Assembly: GCF_002850745.1 (NCBI RefSeq)
Contig: NZ_KZ559480.1
Location: 115,842 to 179,841 of the forward strand
DNA from: Nonomuraea indica
GTDB lineage: Bacteria; Actinomycetota; Actinomycetes; Streptosporangiales; Streptosporangiaceae
DNA length: 64,000 bases
Direction of reading: 5' to 3'
Shown: piece by piece, positions 32,916 through 41,910 of the stretch
Position numbering within the stretch: position 1 is the stretch's first letter
Layout: every line of letters starts with the position of its first letter
Notes under the pieces: generated by a model
Seen by the model: only the letters and a program-made list of their open reading frames with translations
The model's database searches: none
Told to the model about the DNA's origin: nothing
Made by a program: the position numbers and the translations under genes

Positions 32916-34190
32916 ATGAAAAACAAGGCCGCCATCTCAATCGCCGCAGCCCTCGTTCTCGGCGTCGGCGTAGGACTCAGCTGCCATCATCTGACAACCG
33001 ACGAATCGGTCCGAGCAAGCATCGTCGATGTCTTCGACACCATCGCGCACCTCTTCCTCAATCTCATCAAGATGGTCATCGCGCCGTTGATCTTCGCCAC
33101 GATAGTGTCGGGCATCATCAACGCCGCCAAGTCGGGGCTCGGCAAGATCTTCGTCCGTTCGATGCTCTGGTTCGCCTCAGCCTCCGTCATCGCCGGCCTT
33201 GCCGGGTTCGGCGTGGCCCACCTGCTGAGGGTCGGCGAGGGACTGCACCTCAGGGCGACCGGTGCGGATTCCGGGCTCCAGGCCAAGCCCCACGACCCTG
33301 GAACGTTCCTGGTCAACCTGGTTCCCCAGAGCTTCGTCAAGGCGCTCGCCGAGAACCAGCCCCTGCAGATTCTGATCTTCGCCATGTTCTTCGGCGCGGC
33401 GTTGCTGTCCCTCAAGAGGGAGGGCAGCAACAAGATCGGGTCGATGATCGACGAACTGACCGCGGTCATGCTGCGGATGACGGGATATGTCATGATCCTC
33501 GCCCCGGTGGGGGTCTTCGCGGCCGTCGCCTCGGCCTTCACGGACGAGGGATTCGAGGCGTTCTCCACGTACGGGTCGTTCATCGCGACCTTCTACGGTG
33601 CGCTGGCAGGACTGTGGATCGTCATGCTGGGCGTCGCGGTGCTGTTCCTCGGCCGAGCGGCGTTCCGCCTCGTGGCCGCCATCCGGGAACCGATGTTCAT
33701 CGCGTTCTCCACCGCCAGTACGGAGGCCGCGTTTCCCCGGCTGATCGAATCCCTCACGAAGTTCGGGGTGGATCGTCGGACGACGGGCTTCGTCCTGCCG
33801 ATGGGGTATGCGTTCAACCTCGACGGCTCGATGCTGTACATGACGTTCGCGGGCACGTTCCTGATCAACGCCTACGATCTCGACATCAGCATCGGCCAGC
33901 AGCTTCTCATGGTGCTGATACTCCTGATCAGCAGCAAGGGCATGGCCGGCGTCCCCCGAGGCGCGCTCGTCATCGTCGCGGCGGTGGTGCCTGGATTCGG
34001 GGTTCCAGCCGCCGGTGTCGCTCTGCTGCTGGTCATCGACCAGATACTCGACATGGGGCGTACCGCGACGAACTGCCTGGGCAACGGCATCGCCACCGCG
34101 GTCATCGGGCGTATGCCGCACGGCGCCCAGGCAGGCGAGCCTCGTGCGCGGCAGAAGGGCGACGAACTGATCGAGCCCGCCGGCGCCTGA
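32916..34190 (+). CDS. Dicarboxylate/amino acid:cation symporter (DAACS family)
   Basis: The 424-aa membrane protein has eight TM helices plus two hairpins. Visible family motifs are FSTASTEAAFP (serine-rich HP1; usually SSSxAT), NLDGSMLYM, SKGMAGVPRG (HP2) and DMGRTATNCLGN. Relatives DctA, GltP and SstT import C4-dicarboxylates, glutamate or serine/threonine. It is the first gene of a four-gene unit with a PLP lyase, a YheO-like regulator and RidA. This argues for an amino-acid substrate. Confidence 0.92.
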   Translation: MKNKAAISIAAALVLGVGVGLSCHHLTTDESVRASIVDVFDTIAHLFLNLIKMVIAPLIFATIVSGIINAAKSGLGKIFVRSMLWFASASVIAGLAGFGVAHLLRVGEGLHLRATGADSGLQAKPHDPGTFLVNLVPQSFVKALAENQPLQILIFAMFFGAALLSLKREGSNKIGSMIDELTAVMLRMTGYVMILAPVGVFAAVASAFTDEGFEAFSTYGSFIATFYGALAGLWIVMLGVAVLFLGRAAFRLVAAIREPMFIAFSTASTEAAFPRLIESLTKFGVDRRTTGFVLPMGYAFNLDGSMLYMTFAGTFLINAYDLDISIGQQLLMVLILLISSKGMAGVPRGALVIVAAVVPGFGVPAAGVALLLVIDQILDMGRTATNCLGNGIATAVIGRMPHGAQAGEPRARQKGDELIEPAGA

Positions 34191-34199
34191 AGACCCATC

Positions 34200-34229
34200 G
34201 CTCGTGCGAACCGCGGCGTTCGCACGAGC
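34200..34229 (+). terminator. Perfect hairpin between transporter and PLP-enzyme genes
   Basis: The 12-bp perfect stem GCTCGTGCGAAC / GTTCGCACGAGC has a 6-nt loop and starts 10 bp after the symporter stop and 45 bp before the next start. It may terminate part of the transcripts or stabilise the upstream mRNA, setting transporter/enzyme ratios. Confidence 0.65.
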
Positions 34230-34274
34230 TCCTCCCTGAATCGACGTGCTCGTCGATACCCGAAGGAGAAATCA

Positions 34275-35402
34275 ATGAAGCAGTCCGAGGAAACCCCTCA
34301 CCTTGTCGACCGGAGCGGGCGACGTTATGGTCTGGCGGAACCACGCTGGCGCGGCGACGACGGCGGCCCGCTCATGATGAGCCCGCTCTCCGGCATCACT
34401 CCCTCGCAGGTGGACACGGCCGAGCGCTCGCTGTGGCGATACGGCGCGGCGATCCCGGTGAACCCCGCGGCGCGGGTGAGCCTGGGTGAGGGATTCACGC
34501 CGCAGGTGCCGCTGGACTGGCATGGAAGGAACATCCATTTCAAGCTCGAATGGTTCAACCCCACGTCCAGTTTCAAGGACCGCGGGACGGCGGTCATGAT
34601 CTCCCACCTGGCGAGTCTCGGTGTCACCGAACTGCTCGAGGACAGCTCCGGCAACGGAGGGTCGTCAGTCTCCGCGTACTGCGCGGCGTCCCGGATCCGC
34701 GCCCGGATTCTCGCTCCAGCGACGATGTCGGAGGCGAAGACCCTGCAGTGCCGGGCCTTCGGCGCCGACGTCGAGCTGTACCCGGGAACCCGGGACGAGG
34801 TGGCCGAGGAGGCCCTGCGGCAGTCGGCGAAGGTGTTCTACGCCAGCCACAACTGGCATCCGTTCTTCCTCCAGGGCACCAAGACCATCGCCTACGAGAT
34901 GTGGGAGATGCTCGGCTTCCGCGCACCCGACAACGTCGTCCTCGTCGCGGGTGCCGGCAGCGTCGTCCTCGGCTGCGACATCGCGTTCACCGAGCTGCTC
35001 GAAGCGGGCCAGATCGACCGCCGTCCCCGCCTGCTGGTCGGTCAACCCGAAAGCTGGGCCACCATCGTCGACGGCGTCAACGGCTGGTCCACCGCCCCGC
35101 GTACCCGCACGCCCACGATCGCCGCAGGGGCTTCCATCTCTGCACCGGTACGGCTGAGGGAAGTGGTCGAGGCGATTCACCGATCCAACGGCGCGGCCAT
35201 CGCCGTCGACGAGGACTCCATCCGCGCGAGCCTGCGAGAACTGCTCGCTCGGGGCCTGTACGCGGAACCGACGAGCGCGGTGGCGGTGGCCGCGCTGGAT
35301 CAGTACATCGCGAACGGCACCATCGGCGCGGATGAGACTACGATCGTGGTTCTCACCGGCTCAGCGCTCAAGGCAGCCGACACGATGGCCGCCGTGATCT
35401 GA
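34275..35402 (+). CDS. Threonine synthase-like PLP-dependent lyase
   Basis: The 375-aa fold-type II enzyme has SLGEGFTP at 69-76, the PLP lysine K101 in NPTSSFKDRG and the phosphate loop EDSSGNGGSS near 122. The threonine synthase family also contains threonine/serine dehydratases and diaminopropionate- or D-amino-acid-acting enzymes. No homoserine pathway genes are nearby. The RidA partner, which clears enamine/imine products, favours a dehydratase or ammonia-lyase role. AAGGAG precedes the ATG. Confidence 0.85.
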   Translation: MKQSEETPHLVDRSGRRYGLAEPRWRGDDGGPLMMSPLSGITPSQVDTAERSLWRYGAAIPVNPAARVSLGEGFTPQVPLDWHGRNIHFKLEWFNPTSSFKDRGTAVMISHLASLGVTELLEDSSGNGGSSVSAYCAASRIRARILAPATMSEAKTLQCRAFGADVELYPGTRDEVAEEALRQSAKVFYASHNWHPFFLQGTKTIAYEMWEMLGFRAPDNVVLVAGAGSVVLGCDIAFTELLEAGQIDRRPRLLVGQPESWATIVDGVNGWSTAPRTRTPTIAAGASISAPVRLREVVEAIHRSNGAAIAVDEDSIRASLRELLARGLYAEPTSAVAVAALDQYIANGTIGADETTIVVLTGSALKAADTMAAVI

Positions 35403-35419
35403 CGAAGGGTTCGGACGAC

Positions 35420-36052
35420 ATGACGTCGACAGAGGACGAACACCTGCTCCAGGAAGCAGAGAAGATCGCCACCGCCGTCGGAAAGATGTTTCCCGGCCTG
35501 TGCGAAGTGGTCCTCCACGATCTTACGCAGCCGGACCACGCGATACGCGTGATCGAGAACAACCTGTCCGGCCGCAAGATCGGCGACTCGGCGACCGAAC
35601 TCGGGCTCCAGCGCATCAAGGACCCCGAATTCCCGAGTGTCATCCAGAACTACCCCAACAAGTTTCCCGACGGCCGCCCGGTGAAGAGCACGTCTATCGG
35701 GATCAAGAACAGCGAGGGGCGCTACATCGCGGCGCTCTGCCTGAACCTTGACGTGTCAGCCCTGTCCCCCCTGCTCATGACGCTGGCCAACGTGATAGAG
35801 ACCGGCGCCGACGACGCCGTGCCGGTGGAGACGCTCAGTGACCGCAGATCCAAGGAACTGCGGGACGCCATCGAAGCCTTCGCCGCCGAGCGGTCTCAGA
35901 CGCCTCGCGGGCTGGGAAGGGAAGCAAAGCGGGAACTCGTCCGGAAACTGCACCGTTCGGGCTATTTCGAATCACGCAGCTCCGCCCTCACCATAGCGAA
36001 TCTGCTGGGAATCTCCCGGGCGAGCGTCTACAACTACACGAAACAGAAATGA
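35420..36052 (+). CDS. YheO/DauR-type transcriptional regulator
   Basis: The 210-aa protein has an N-terminal YheO PAS-like domain (LCEVVLHDLTQPDHAIRVIENNLSGRKIGD, SSIG-like STSIGIKNSEGR) and a C-terminal HTH (ALTIANLLGISRASVYNYTKQK). DauR in Pseudomonas represses D-arginine catabolism, and relatives often sit with amino-acid genes. It lies 17 bp after the PLP gene and overlaps or abuts ridA, so it is a local autoregulator. Confidence 0.9.
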   Translation: MTSTEDEHLLQEAEKIATAVGKMFPGLCEVVLHDLTQPDHAIRVIENNLSGRKIGDSATELGLQRIKDPEFPSVIQNYPNKFPDGRPVKSTSIGIKNSEGRYIAALCLNLDVSALSPLLMTLANVIETGADDAVPVETLSDRRSKELRDAIEAFAAERSQTPRGLGREAKRELVRKLHRSGYFESRSSALTIANLLGISRASVYNYTKQK

Positions 36053-36060
36053 GGCCTTCG

Positions 36061-36474
36061 ATGACCTATCGGTCGCCGACGCAGCACCGCCTCCCCATAT
36101 CACTTCTCAACACACCGGCACTGCAGCCGCCTTTGGGGCATTACTCACACCTATCCGTTCATTCCGGTTTGGCATTCATATCTGGACAGCTCCCTGTTGA
36201 CGCGAGCGGCAGAGTCCTCGCCGACGAGCCGTTCACGGAACAGGCGCGGCGGGTGCTGCACAACCTTGACGCCTGCCTGGCAGAGCTGGGAGCCGATCGC
36301 GGCCGGCTGCTCCAGGTCACCTGCTACGTCACGGACATATCGAACTGGCCCGCTTTCGATACGGTCTACAGCGAATGGATCGGTGATCACCGGCCGGCCC
36401 GGGCCGTTGCGGGAGCCAGCGAACTCCACTACGGCTCCGCCATCGAGATCCATGCCATCGCTGCCGCCCCCTGA
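36061..36474 (+). CDS. RidA-family enamine/imine deaminase
   Basis: The 137-aa protein has the Rid fold: HSGLAFISGQLPVD near the N-terminus, the substrate-binding R114 in RPARAVAGA and E129 in AIEIHAIAAAP. Active RidA hydrolyses the reactive imines made by PLP dehydratases to ketoacid and ammonia. That is the logical next step after the upstream PLP enzyme. ATG 36061 is chosen for GAGG 6 nt upstream; ATG 36049 overlaps the regulator's stop. Confidence 0.9.
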   Translation: MTYRSPTQHRLPISLLNTPALQPPLGHYSHLSVHSGLAFISGQLPVDASGRVLADEPFTEQARRVLHNLDACLAELGADRGRLLQVTCYVTDISNWPAFDTVYSEWIGDHRPARAVAGASELHYGSAIEIHAIAAAP

Positions 36475-36478
36475 CAGA

Positions 36479-36492
36479 CCCCCAGAAGGGGG
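36479..36492. terminator. Small hairpin after ridA
   Basis: CCCCC-AGAA-GGGGG lies 4 bp past the ridA stop. The stem is short but GC-pure; it probably ends the operon. Confidence 0.45.
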
Positions 36493-36560
36493 CAATCGCC
36501 TGGCGTAGGCGAGGGTGCGGGGTCCCAGCGCAGACGGCACAGGACGATCCGGTAGGGCGC
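36490..36560 (-). pseudogene. C-terminal scrap of an IS110-family transposase
   Basis: On the minus strand 36522-36554 reads YRIVLCRLRWD, and the adjacent frame (36496-36522) continues PRTLAYARR. Together they match the conserved C-terminus of IS110 transposases (of the type YRxVLxRMRxDPRTxAYxxRR). A frameshift separates them and the remainder is gone. It marks a former insertion between ridA and the WD40 gene. Confidence 0.5.
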
Positions 36561-36576
36561 GGCATCGGCTTGGCGC

Positions 36577-39500
36577 TCACCGCCGCGGTTGAGGCGGTGG
36601 CGGGTCAGCCGGGCAGGGCGGGGTGTGGGCGAGGCCGGAGAAGTGCTCCTCCCACTCGGCTGGGGTGATGGCCGGGTGGGCGAGGGCGCAGACGCGGGCG
36701 GCGACCCGCTCGGGGTCGGGGTCCCACAGCCGCACCGTCCGGTCGGCGCTCGCCGTGGCCAGGGTGCGGCCGTCGGAGGCGAACGCCGCCGCGCGGACGG
36801 TGTCCGCGTGCCCGGTGAGCGTGGCCAGCGGGCGCGGCCGTCCGGGGTCGGCGAGGTCCCACAGCCGCACGGTCCGGTCGTCCCCGGTGGTGGCGAGGAC
36901 GCCGCCGCGCGGCGCGAACGCCACGGCGCTGACGCCGGCGCGGTGCCCCTCCAGGGTGGCGAGGTGCGCCGGGCCGCGCCGGTCGCCGACGTCCCACAGG
37001 CGGACGGTCCGGTCGAAGCTGGCGCCGGCCAGCATGCGGCCGTCCGGGCTGAAGGCGACGGCGTGGACCGGGCCGGCGTGCTTCGGCAGCGTGGCGAGCA
37101 GCGCCGGCCTGCGGGCGTCGGCGAGGTCCCACAGCCGCACCGCGGCGTCGAACCCGGCGCTCGCCAGCGTGCGCCCGTCGGGGCTGAACGCCACGGTGTA
37201 GAGGGAGCCGGCGTGGTACGGGATCGTGGCGAGCGCCTCGGGCCGCCGCGGGTCGGTGAGGTCCCACAGCCGCACCGTGTTGTCGAACCCGGCGCCGGCC
37301 AGGATGCGCCCGTCGGGGCTGAACGCGACGGCCCGGACCCTGGCGGTGTGCTCGGTGAGGGTGGGCAGCTCGCGGGGGTCCGCCGGATCCGACACGTCCC
37401 ACAGCCGCACCGTCTCGTCCTCGCCGGCCGCCGCGAGCACGGTGCCGCCGCGACCGAAGGCCAGCGCGTACGTGGTGCCGGAGGGGCTGTCGAGCACGCC
37501 GATCGGGGCGGGCCGGTAGGGGTCGGCGACGTCCCACAGCCGCACGTCGCGGCCGTCGCCGCCGGTGGCCAGGAGGCGCCCGCCGGGGTGGAAGGCCGCC
37601 GCGCGCACGGCCCCCTCGTGTCCGCGTGCGACGGGCTCGCCGGTCTCCCACAGCCGGGCGCTGCGGTCCCAGCTCGCGGTGGCCAGAGTGCGGCCGTCGG
37701 GGCTGAACGCCACGGTCCCGATCGTGTCGCTGTGCCCGGTGACCGTCGTCACCAGCCGCGGCCGGGCGGGGTCGTCCACCGCCCACACCCGGGCCTCGTG
37801 GTCCCAGCCGCCGGTCGCCACCGTCAGCCCGTCGGGCGCGAACCCGGCCGTGATGACGGGGCCGGTGTGGCCCGTCATCACGCCGAGCGGGCGGGGCCGG
37901 CGCGGGTCGGAGACGTCCCACAGGCGGCCCGTGCGGTCGTCGCTCCCGGTGGCGATCCGGGTGCCGTCGGGGCTGAACGTCACCCCCCAGACGTCCTCGT
38001 CGTGCCCGATGAGCCGGCCGAGGGGGCGGGGCTCGCGCGGGTCGGAGACGTCCCACAGTCGTCCGGTGTCGTCGTCGCCGGTGCTGGCCAGCAGGCGGCC
38101 GTCGGGGCTCAGCGCGACGCCGCGGACCGCGCCGGCGTGGCCGGTCATCGTGGCGAGCGGGCGGGGGGCGCGCGGGTCGGTGAGGTCCCACAGCCGGGCG
38201 GTGCCGTCGTCGCTCACGGTGGCCGCCGTCGCGCCGTCGGCGGTCAGGGCCACCGACCAGGAGGGCGCCCGGTGGGCGGCCACCCCGGCGAGCTCGGTCG
38301 GGCGCCGCCGGTCGCCGACGTCCCAGACGCGCAGGAAGCCGTCGTGGCCGGCTGTCACGAGCCGGCGTCCGTCGCCGCTGAGCGCGGCGGACTCGACGTC
38401 GGCCGCGTCGGCGCCGAACGCCGACAGCAGGCGCGGCCGGTGCCGGGCGGTCACGTCCCAGAGCCGGACGCCGTCGTCGCCCGCGGTGACGAGCAGGTCG
38501 CCGCGGCGGCTGAACAGCGCCTTGTTGACGCCGGCGCCCGCGGGCAGCCGGGTCGCGTACGGCAGGGTGAACGCGGTGAGCAGCCCGCCGCGCGCCTCGG
38601 GGGTGCGGGCCAGCCGGTAGGCGGCGAGGCTGAGCTGCGCGGCCAGCGACGGCGCCGCCTCCCGCAGGGCGGCCGCCTCGCCGGCGACCTTCTGCGACAG
38701 CGCGACGTCGCGCTGCTCGGTGGCCGCGACCTGGGTACGGGCGGCGTACACGGTGGCCGTGGAGGCCAGGACGAGCAGGACGGCGAGCGTGACGGCCAGG
38801 TGGCGCACCCGCCGGACGCGGCGTCGGGCGGCGGCTTCCTCGGCGGCGCGCAGGGCGAGCCCGGCGTCGAGGAAGTCCCGTTCGGGCAGGGTCGGCACGG
38901 TCTCGGCGCCGGCCGCCCACTCCTGGGCCGCCTGCAGGCGGGCGCCCCGGTACAGCAGGGACGGGTCGCGCCCCTCGCGCTCCCACGTCTCGGCCGCCTC
39001 CAGGAGCTGCCGGCGCAGCCGCAGGCCGGCCCGTCCGGCGAGGATCCACTCGCGCAGCAGCGGCCAGGCCCGCAGCAGCGCCTCGTGCGCGGGCTGCACG
39101 TGGCAGGCGTCCACGGTGAGCAGCCGGGCGCGGGCGAACGCCTCGACGACCGCCGAGGTGGCCTCCGGAGGGAAGTGCGACTCGGGCAGCCGCCGGGGGT
39201 CCACGGGGCGGCGCGTCTCGGCGTCGTCCTCGCCCACGCACACCATCTGCAGGAACAGCCTGCGGGCGATCTCCCGGCCCTCGGGGTCGAGCGCCTGGTA
39301 GACGCGTTCGGCGCTGGCGGCGACGGCGCCGCCGATGCCGCCGGTCCGCCGGTAGTCCTCGACGGTCAGGGTGTCGCCGCTGCGCCGCTGCCAGGTGACG
39401 AGCATCGCGTGGGACAGCAGGGGCAGCGCGCCGGGTTCGGGCCCGGGGCGGGGGTCGTGCTCGGAGGTCTCCGGCCGTACGCCGAGGTCGCGCAGCAGCA

Positions 39501-40482
39501 GCTCCACCAGGCCCGGTTCCAGGGTGAGGCCGGCGGCGCGGGCGGGGCCGGTGATCACGTCGCGCAGCTCGGCCGGCGTCATGGGGCCGAGCGGCAGCTG
39601 ACCGTCGCGCAGGGCGTCCACCAGGCCGGGATGGGCCAGGCAGTGGCCGTAGAAGTCGGCCCGCACGCCGAGGACGACCAGCGCGGGCGCCCCGCCACCG
39701 GCGCCGGGCGGCACGGTGAGGGCGTGGACGGCCGACAGGAACGTGTGCCGCTCCGCCGGGTCGCGGCACAGCGTGAACAGCTCCTCCAGCTGGTCGACGA
39801 CGAGCACCAGCCGCCGGTCACCGGAGCCGCCCAGCCCCTCCCGGACGCGGGCGGCGAACGCGTCCGGGCCGTCGGCGAGCGCCCGGTCGAGGGCGGCGCG
39901 GTCCAGCCCGGTGGCCGCGGCGACGCGGGTCAGCAGCTCACCGACCGGCTGGTCTCCGGGCGTGAAGAGCAGCGCGGGCCAGGAGCGGGAGCCGGGCACC
40001 GGCAGCGCGCCGCCCCGTACGGCGGCCAGCAGCCCGGCCCGCAGCAGCGACGACTTGCCCGCTCCCGAGGGGGCGACCACGGCGAGCGGACCCTCCCCGT
40101 GCAGCCGGTCGGTCAGCCAGCTCACCAGGAGGGCGACGGCGTGCTGCCTGCCGAAGAACCAGCGCGCGTCCTCCGCCTCGTACGGGCGCAGCCCCCGGTA
40201 GGGGCAGCCGCCGGCGCCGCCTTCGACCAGGGCGGCGAGCGCGCCGCCGGTCTCCAGGACCTCGTCGCAGCGGCCGGCGACGCCCGGGGTCAGCGCCTTC
40301 TCGTCGGTCTCGACCTTGCTGAGATAGCCCTTGGTGTAGTGGGTGCGCCTGGCCAGCTCGTTCAGGGACAGCCCGCGTGCCTGCCGGAGCCGCCGCAACC
40401 TGGCGCCCGGGCTGCCGGTGTCCGTGTCGTCCCGATCGTCGGCCCGCACCCGCGTACCCCGCCCTTCGCACACCGCTCGCAT
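36577..40482 (-). CDS. HTH-STAND ATPase with 14 WD40 repeats
   Basis: In this 1301-aa protein an XRE-type HTH (about 28-65; SLNELARRTHYTKGYLSKVE) is followed by a STAND NTPase domain with P-loop APSGAGKSS at 137-145 and Walker B LVLVVDQLEEL near 230. A TM helix lies near 558-577. From about 650 to 1290 run 14 WD40 repeats (mostly VAFSPDGRTLA...TVRLWDL), enough for two seven-blade propellers. ATG 40482 is chosen; the frame is open to 40656 but that part is the divergent promoter. Such proteins are proposed to be signal or conflict sensors. Confidence 0.9.
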   Translation of the reverse strand: MRAVCEGRGTRVRADDRDDTDTGSPGARLRRLRQARGLSLNELARRTHYTKGYLSKVETDEKALTPGVAGRCDEVLETGGALAALVEGGAGGCPYRGLRPYEAEDARWFFGRQHAVALLVSWLTDRLHGEGPLAVVAPSGAGKSSLLRAGLLAAVRGGALPVPGSRSWPALLFTPGDQPVGELLTRVAAATGLDRAALDRALADGPDAFAARVREGLGGSGDRRLVLVVDQLEELFTLCRDPAERHTFLSAVHALTVPPGAGGGAPALVVLGVRADFYGHCLAHPGLVDALRDGQLPLGPMTPAELRDVITGPARAAGLTLEPGLVELLLRDLGVRPETSEHDPRPGPEPGALPLLSHAMLVTWQRRSGDTLTVEDYRRTGGIGGAVAASAERVYQALDPEGREIARRLFLQMVCVGEDDAETRRPVDPRRLPESHFPPEATSAVVEAFARARLLTVDACHVQPAHEALLRAWPLLREWILAGRAGLRLRRQLLEAAETWEREGRDPSLLYRGARLQAAQEWAAGAETVPTLPERDFLDAGLALRAAEEAAARRRVRRVRHLAVTLAVLLVLASTATVYAARTQVAATEQRDVALSQKVAGEAAALREAAPSLAAQLSLAAYRLARTPEARGGLLTAFTLPYATRLPAGAGVNKALFSRRGDLLVTAGDDGVRLWDVTARHRPRLLSAFGADAADVESAALSGDGRRLVTAGHDGFLRVWDVGDRRRPTELAGVAAHRAPSWSVALTADGATAATVSDDGTARLWDLTDPRAPRPLATMTGHAGAVRGVALSPDGRLLASTGDDDTGRLWDVSDPREPRPLGRLIGHDEDVWGVTFSPDGTRIATGSDDRTGRLWDVSDPRRPRPLGVMTGHTGPVITAGFAPDGLTVATGGWDHEARVWAVDDPARPRLVTTVTGHSDTIGTVAFSPDGRTLATASWDRSARLWETGEPVARGHEGAVRAAAFHPGGRLLATGGDGRDVRLWDVADPYRPAPIGVLDSPSGTTYALAFGRGGTVLAAAGEDETVRLWDVSDPADPRELPTLTEHTARVRAVAFSPDGRILAGAGFDNTVRLWDLTDPRRPEALATIPYHAGSLYTVAFSPDGRTLASAGFDAAVRLWDLADARRPALLATLPKHAGPVHAVAFSPDGRMLAGASFDRTVRLWDVGDRRGPAHLATLEGHRAGVSAVAFAPRGGVLATTGDDRTVRLWDLADPGRPRPLATLTGHADTVRAAAFASDGRTLATASADRTVRLWDPDPERVAARVCALAHPAITPAEWEEHFSGLAHTPPCPADPPPPQPRR

Positions 40483-40670
40483 CCGATCCAGCACCCACTG
40501 TAGTGATCCGGGTGGGCGTCGCGAAGCCCGATGTCGCAGCCGGTTTCCCGGTTTCCTCCTGGCCCGGGGGCCGGGAAACCCCTTCTGACCGGCGGCCGGG
40601 CGACGCCACGATCGACCTGTCGAACTCGCCACCGCATGCCGCGGTGGCCGGCACACCGAAGGAGAACACC

Positions 40671-40994
40671 GTGAGCAAGCCCACCACGATCCGCCGGGCG
40701 GCCGTCGCCGCGTCCGCGCTCTGCGCCGCCACCCTCCTCGCCGGCGGCACGGCCGCCGCCGCGCCCGCCCCGTCCGGCGACGGGGTGCGGATCTCCATGG
40801 CGGCCGCGGCCGAGTGCGGGCTCTACCGGGACGGCAGCGCCGCGATGTACCGGAACTGCACCGCGGAGAACCAGCGGATCCTCGTGACCTACCTCATCTC
40901 CCCGAGCGAGTACTTCTGCGTGCCTCCGGGCGAGTCCAGGTACGTCGGCTCGTGGAACTGGACCTTCCGCGCCTACGTGCGCGGCACCTGCTAG
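40671..40994 (+). CDS. Small secreted protein, DUF6355-like
   Basis: The 107-aa protein has a Sec signal (SKPTTIRRAAVAASALCAATLLAGG, cleavage around AAA) and a mature part with three Cys (AECGLYR, YRNCT, FCVPPG) plus a terminal GTC. It resembles what I recall of DUF6355 natural-product-precursor-like proteins. GTG 40671 has GGAG 6 nt upstream. It is divergent from the HTH-STAND-WD40 gene, which may control it. Confidence 0.75.
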   Translation: MSKPTTIRRAAVAASALCAATLLAGGTAAAAPAPSGDGVRISMAAAAECGLYRDGSAAMYRNCTAENQRILVTYLISPSEYFCVPPGESRYVGSWNWTFRAYVRGTC

Positions 40995-41151
40995 CCGCTC
41001 CCGTCGCCGGGCGCGCCCCCGGCCCCCCTCCGGACGAACCTGTCTCCCCACCCATGGCCCCTTCCCGCGGCTCGCGCGCCACGGGACGGGGCCCGGCCCC
41101 CACCGAAACCGCCGTACCGTCCACCAGCCGACCGCAGGAAAAGGAAACGTC

Positions 41152-41349
41152 ATGACCAGACTCATCCTCCGTACGACCCTGACCGCCGCCCTCGTCCTGG
41201 CCGGCGTGGCCCTCCCGGCCTGCGCGGCCGTCGCCGACGCCTGGGACGACATCGAGATCGTGGTCGGCCCGGGCGCGTCGCTCGGCGGCTACGTCGACCA
41301 GACGTCCGCCGCGCTGCAGCGCATGATCGACCTGCTGGGCGCGCCGTAG
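41152..41349 (+). CDS. Very small secreted peptide
   Basis: The 65-aa peptide has MTRLILRTTLTAALVLAGVAL as signal, with the cysteine in LPACAAV close to a lipobox position (LPA-C is not an ideal lipobox). The mature 35 residues are acidic, with GPGASLGGY. The strong AGGAAAAGGAAA ribosome site supports it as real. It may be co-transcribed with the DUF6355-like gene upstream. Function unknown. Confidence 0.6.
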   Translation: MTRLILRTTLTAALVLAGVALPACAAVADAWDDIEIVVGPGASLGGYVDQTSAALQRMIDLLGAP

Positions 41350-41424
41350 CGCGGATCTCGCCCTCCGCCGAGAGGTCCGATCACCGCCGGCGCGGCGCCT
41401 CACGCGTCTGTGACGCTGGAGCCC

Positions 41425-41910
41425 ATGAGTACGGCGAACATGACCGAGAAGCAGACTGACGGCTCGCCCGCCGAGGGACGACCGCGGGACGCGTGGGCGG
41501 TGATGGAGGACTTCTACCGGGCCGAGGCCGCGTACGTCGCCGCGGGCGGGTTCGGCGAGGCCGACTATGACGAGGTGGCCGGATACCTCGACCCTGACGT
41601 CGTCCTGCATCAGGCCCCGGGCCTGCCGTTCACGGGGACGGGGACGTGGCGGGGACGCGACGGGCTGGAGCGGTTCCTCGCCGCTTTCAGCGAGACCTGG
41701 TCGTCCATGGAGTTCCTGGAGCAGGAACACTGGGGCGACATGGACACGGTGGTGGTGTGGAGCCGGGTACGGTTCCGCGCTCGCGCCACCGGCCGGGACG
41801 TCGAGACGCTGATCATGCAGCTGATCCGGGTACGGGACGGGCGCATGCTCGAATGCCGGCCCTTCTACTGGGATCCCGCCGCCATCGCCGCCGCGACCTC
41901 ACACTCGTAG
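41425..41910 (+). CDS. SnoaL-like (NTF2-fold) protein
   Basis: The 161-aa protein has the SnoaL-like pattern: helix AWAVMEDFYRAEAAYVAAG, DPDVVLHQAPGLPFTGTGTWRG and FRARATGRDVETLIMQLIRVRDGRM. Members are small cyclases, isomerases or simply ligand-binding folds. The start is uncertain (GTG 41410, ATG 41425 or ATG 41440). It appears monocistronic. Confidence 0.82.
   Translation: MSTANMTEKQTDGSPAEGRPRDAWAVMEDFYRAEAAYVAAGGFGEADYDEVAGYLDPDVVLHQAPGLPFTGTGTWRGRDGLERFLAAFSETWSSMEFLEQEHWGDMDTVVVWSRVRFRARATGRDVETLIMQLIRVRDGRMLECRPFYWDPAAIAAATSHS

Noticed and set aside
36700..38500. CRISPR-like periodic repeats
   Set aside because: The period of about 135 bp is the DNA signature of WD40 repeats in the minus-strand gene, and repeat units are not identical.
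36589..40503. A 1304-codon open frame on the plus strand opposite the WD40 gene
   Set aside because: It is the antisense of a clear WD40 protein, has no domains and owes its length to high GC and repeat structure.
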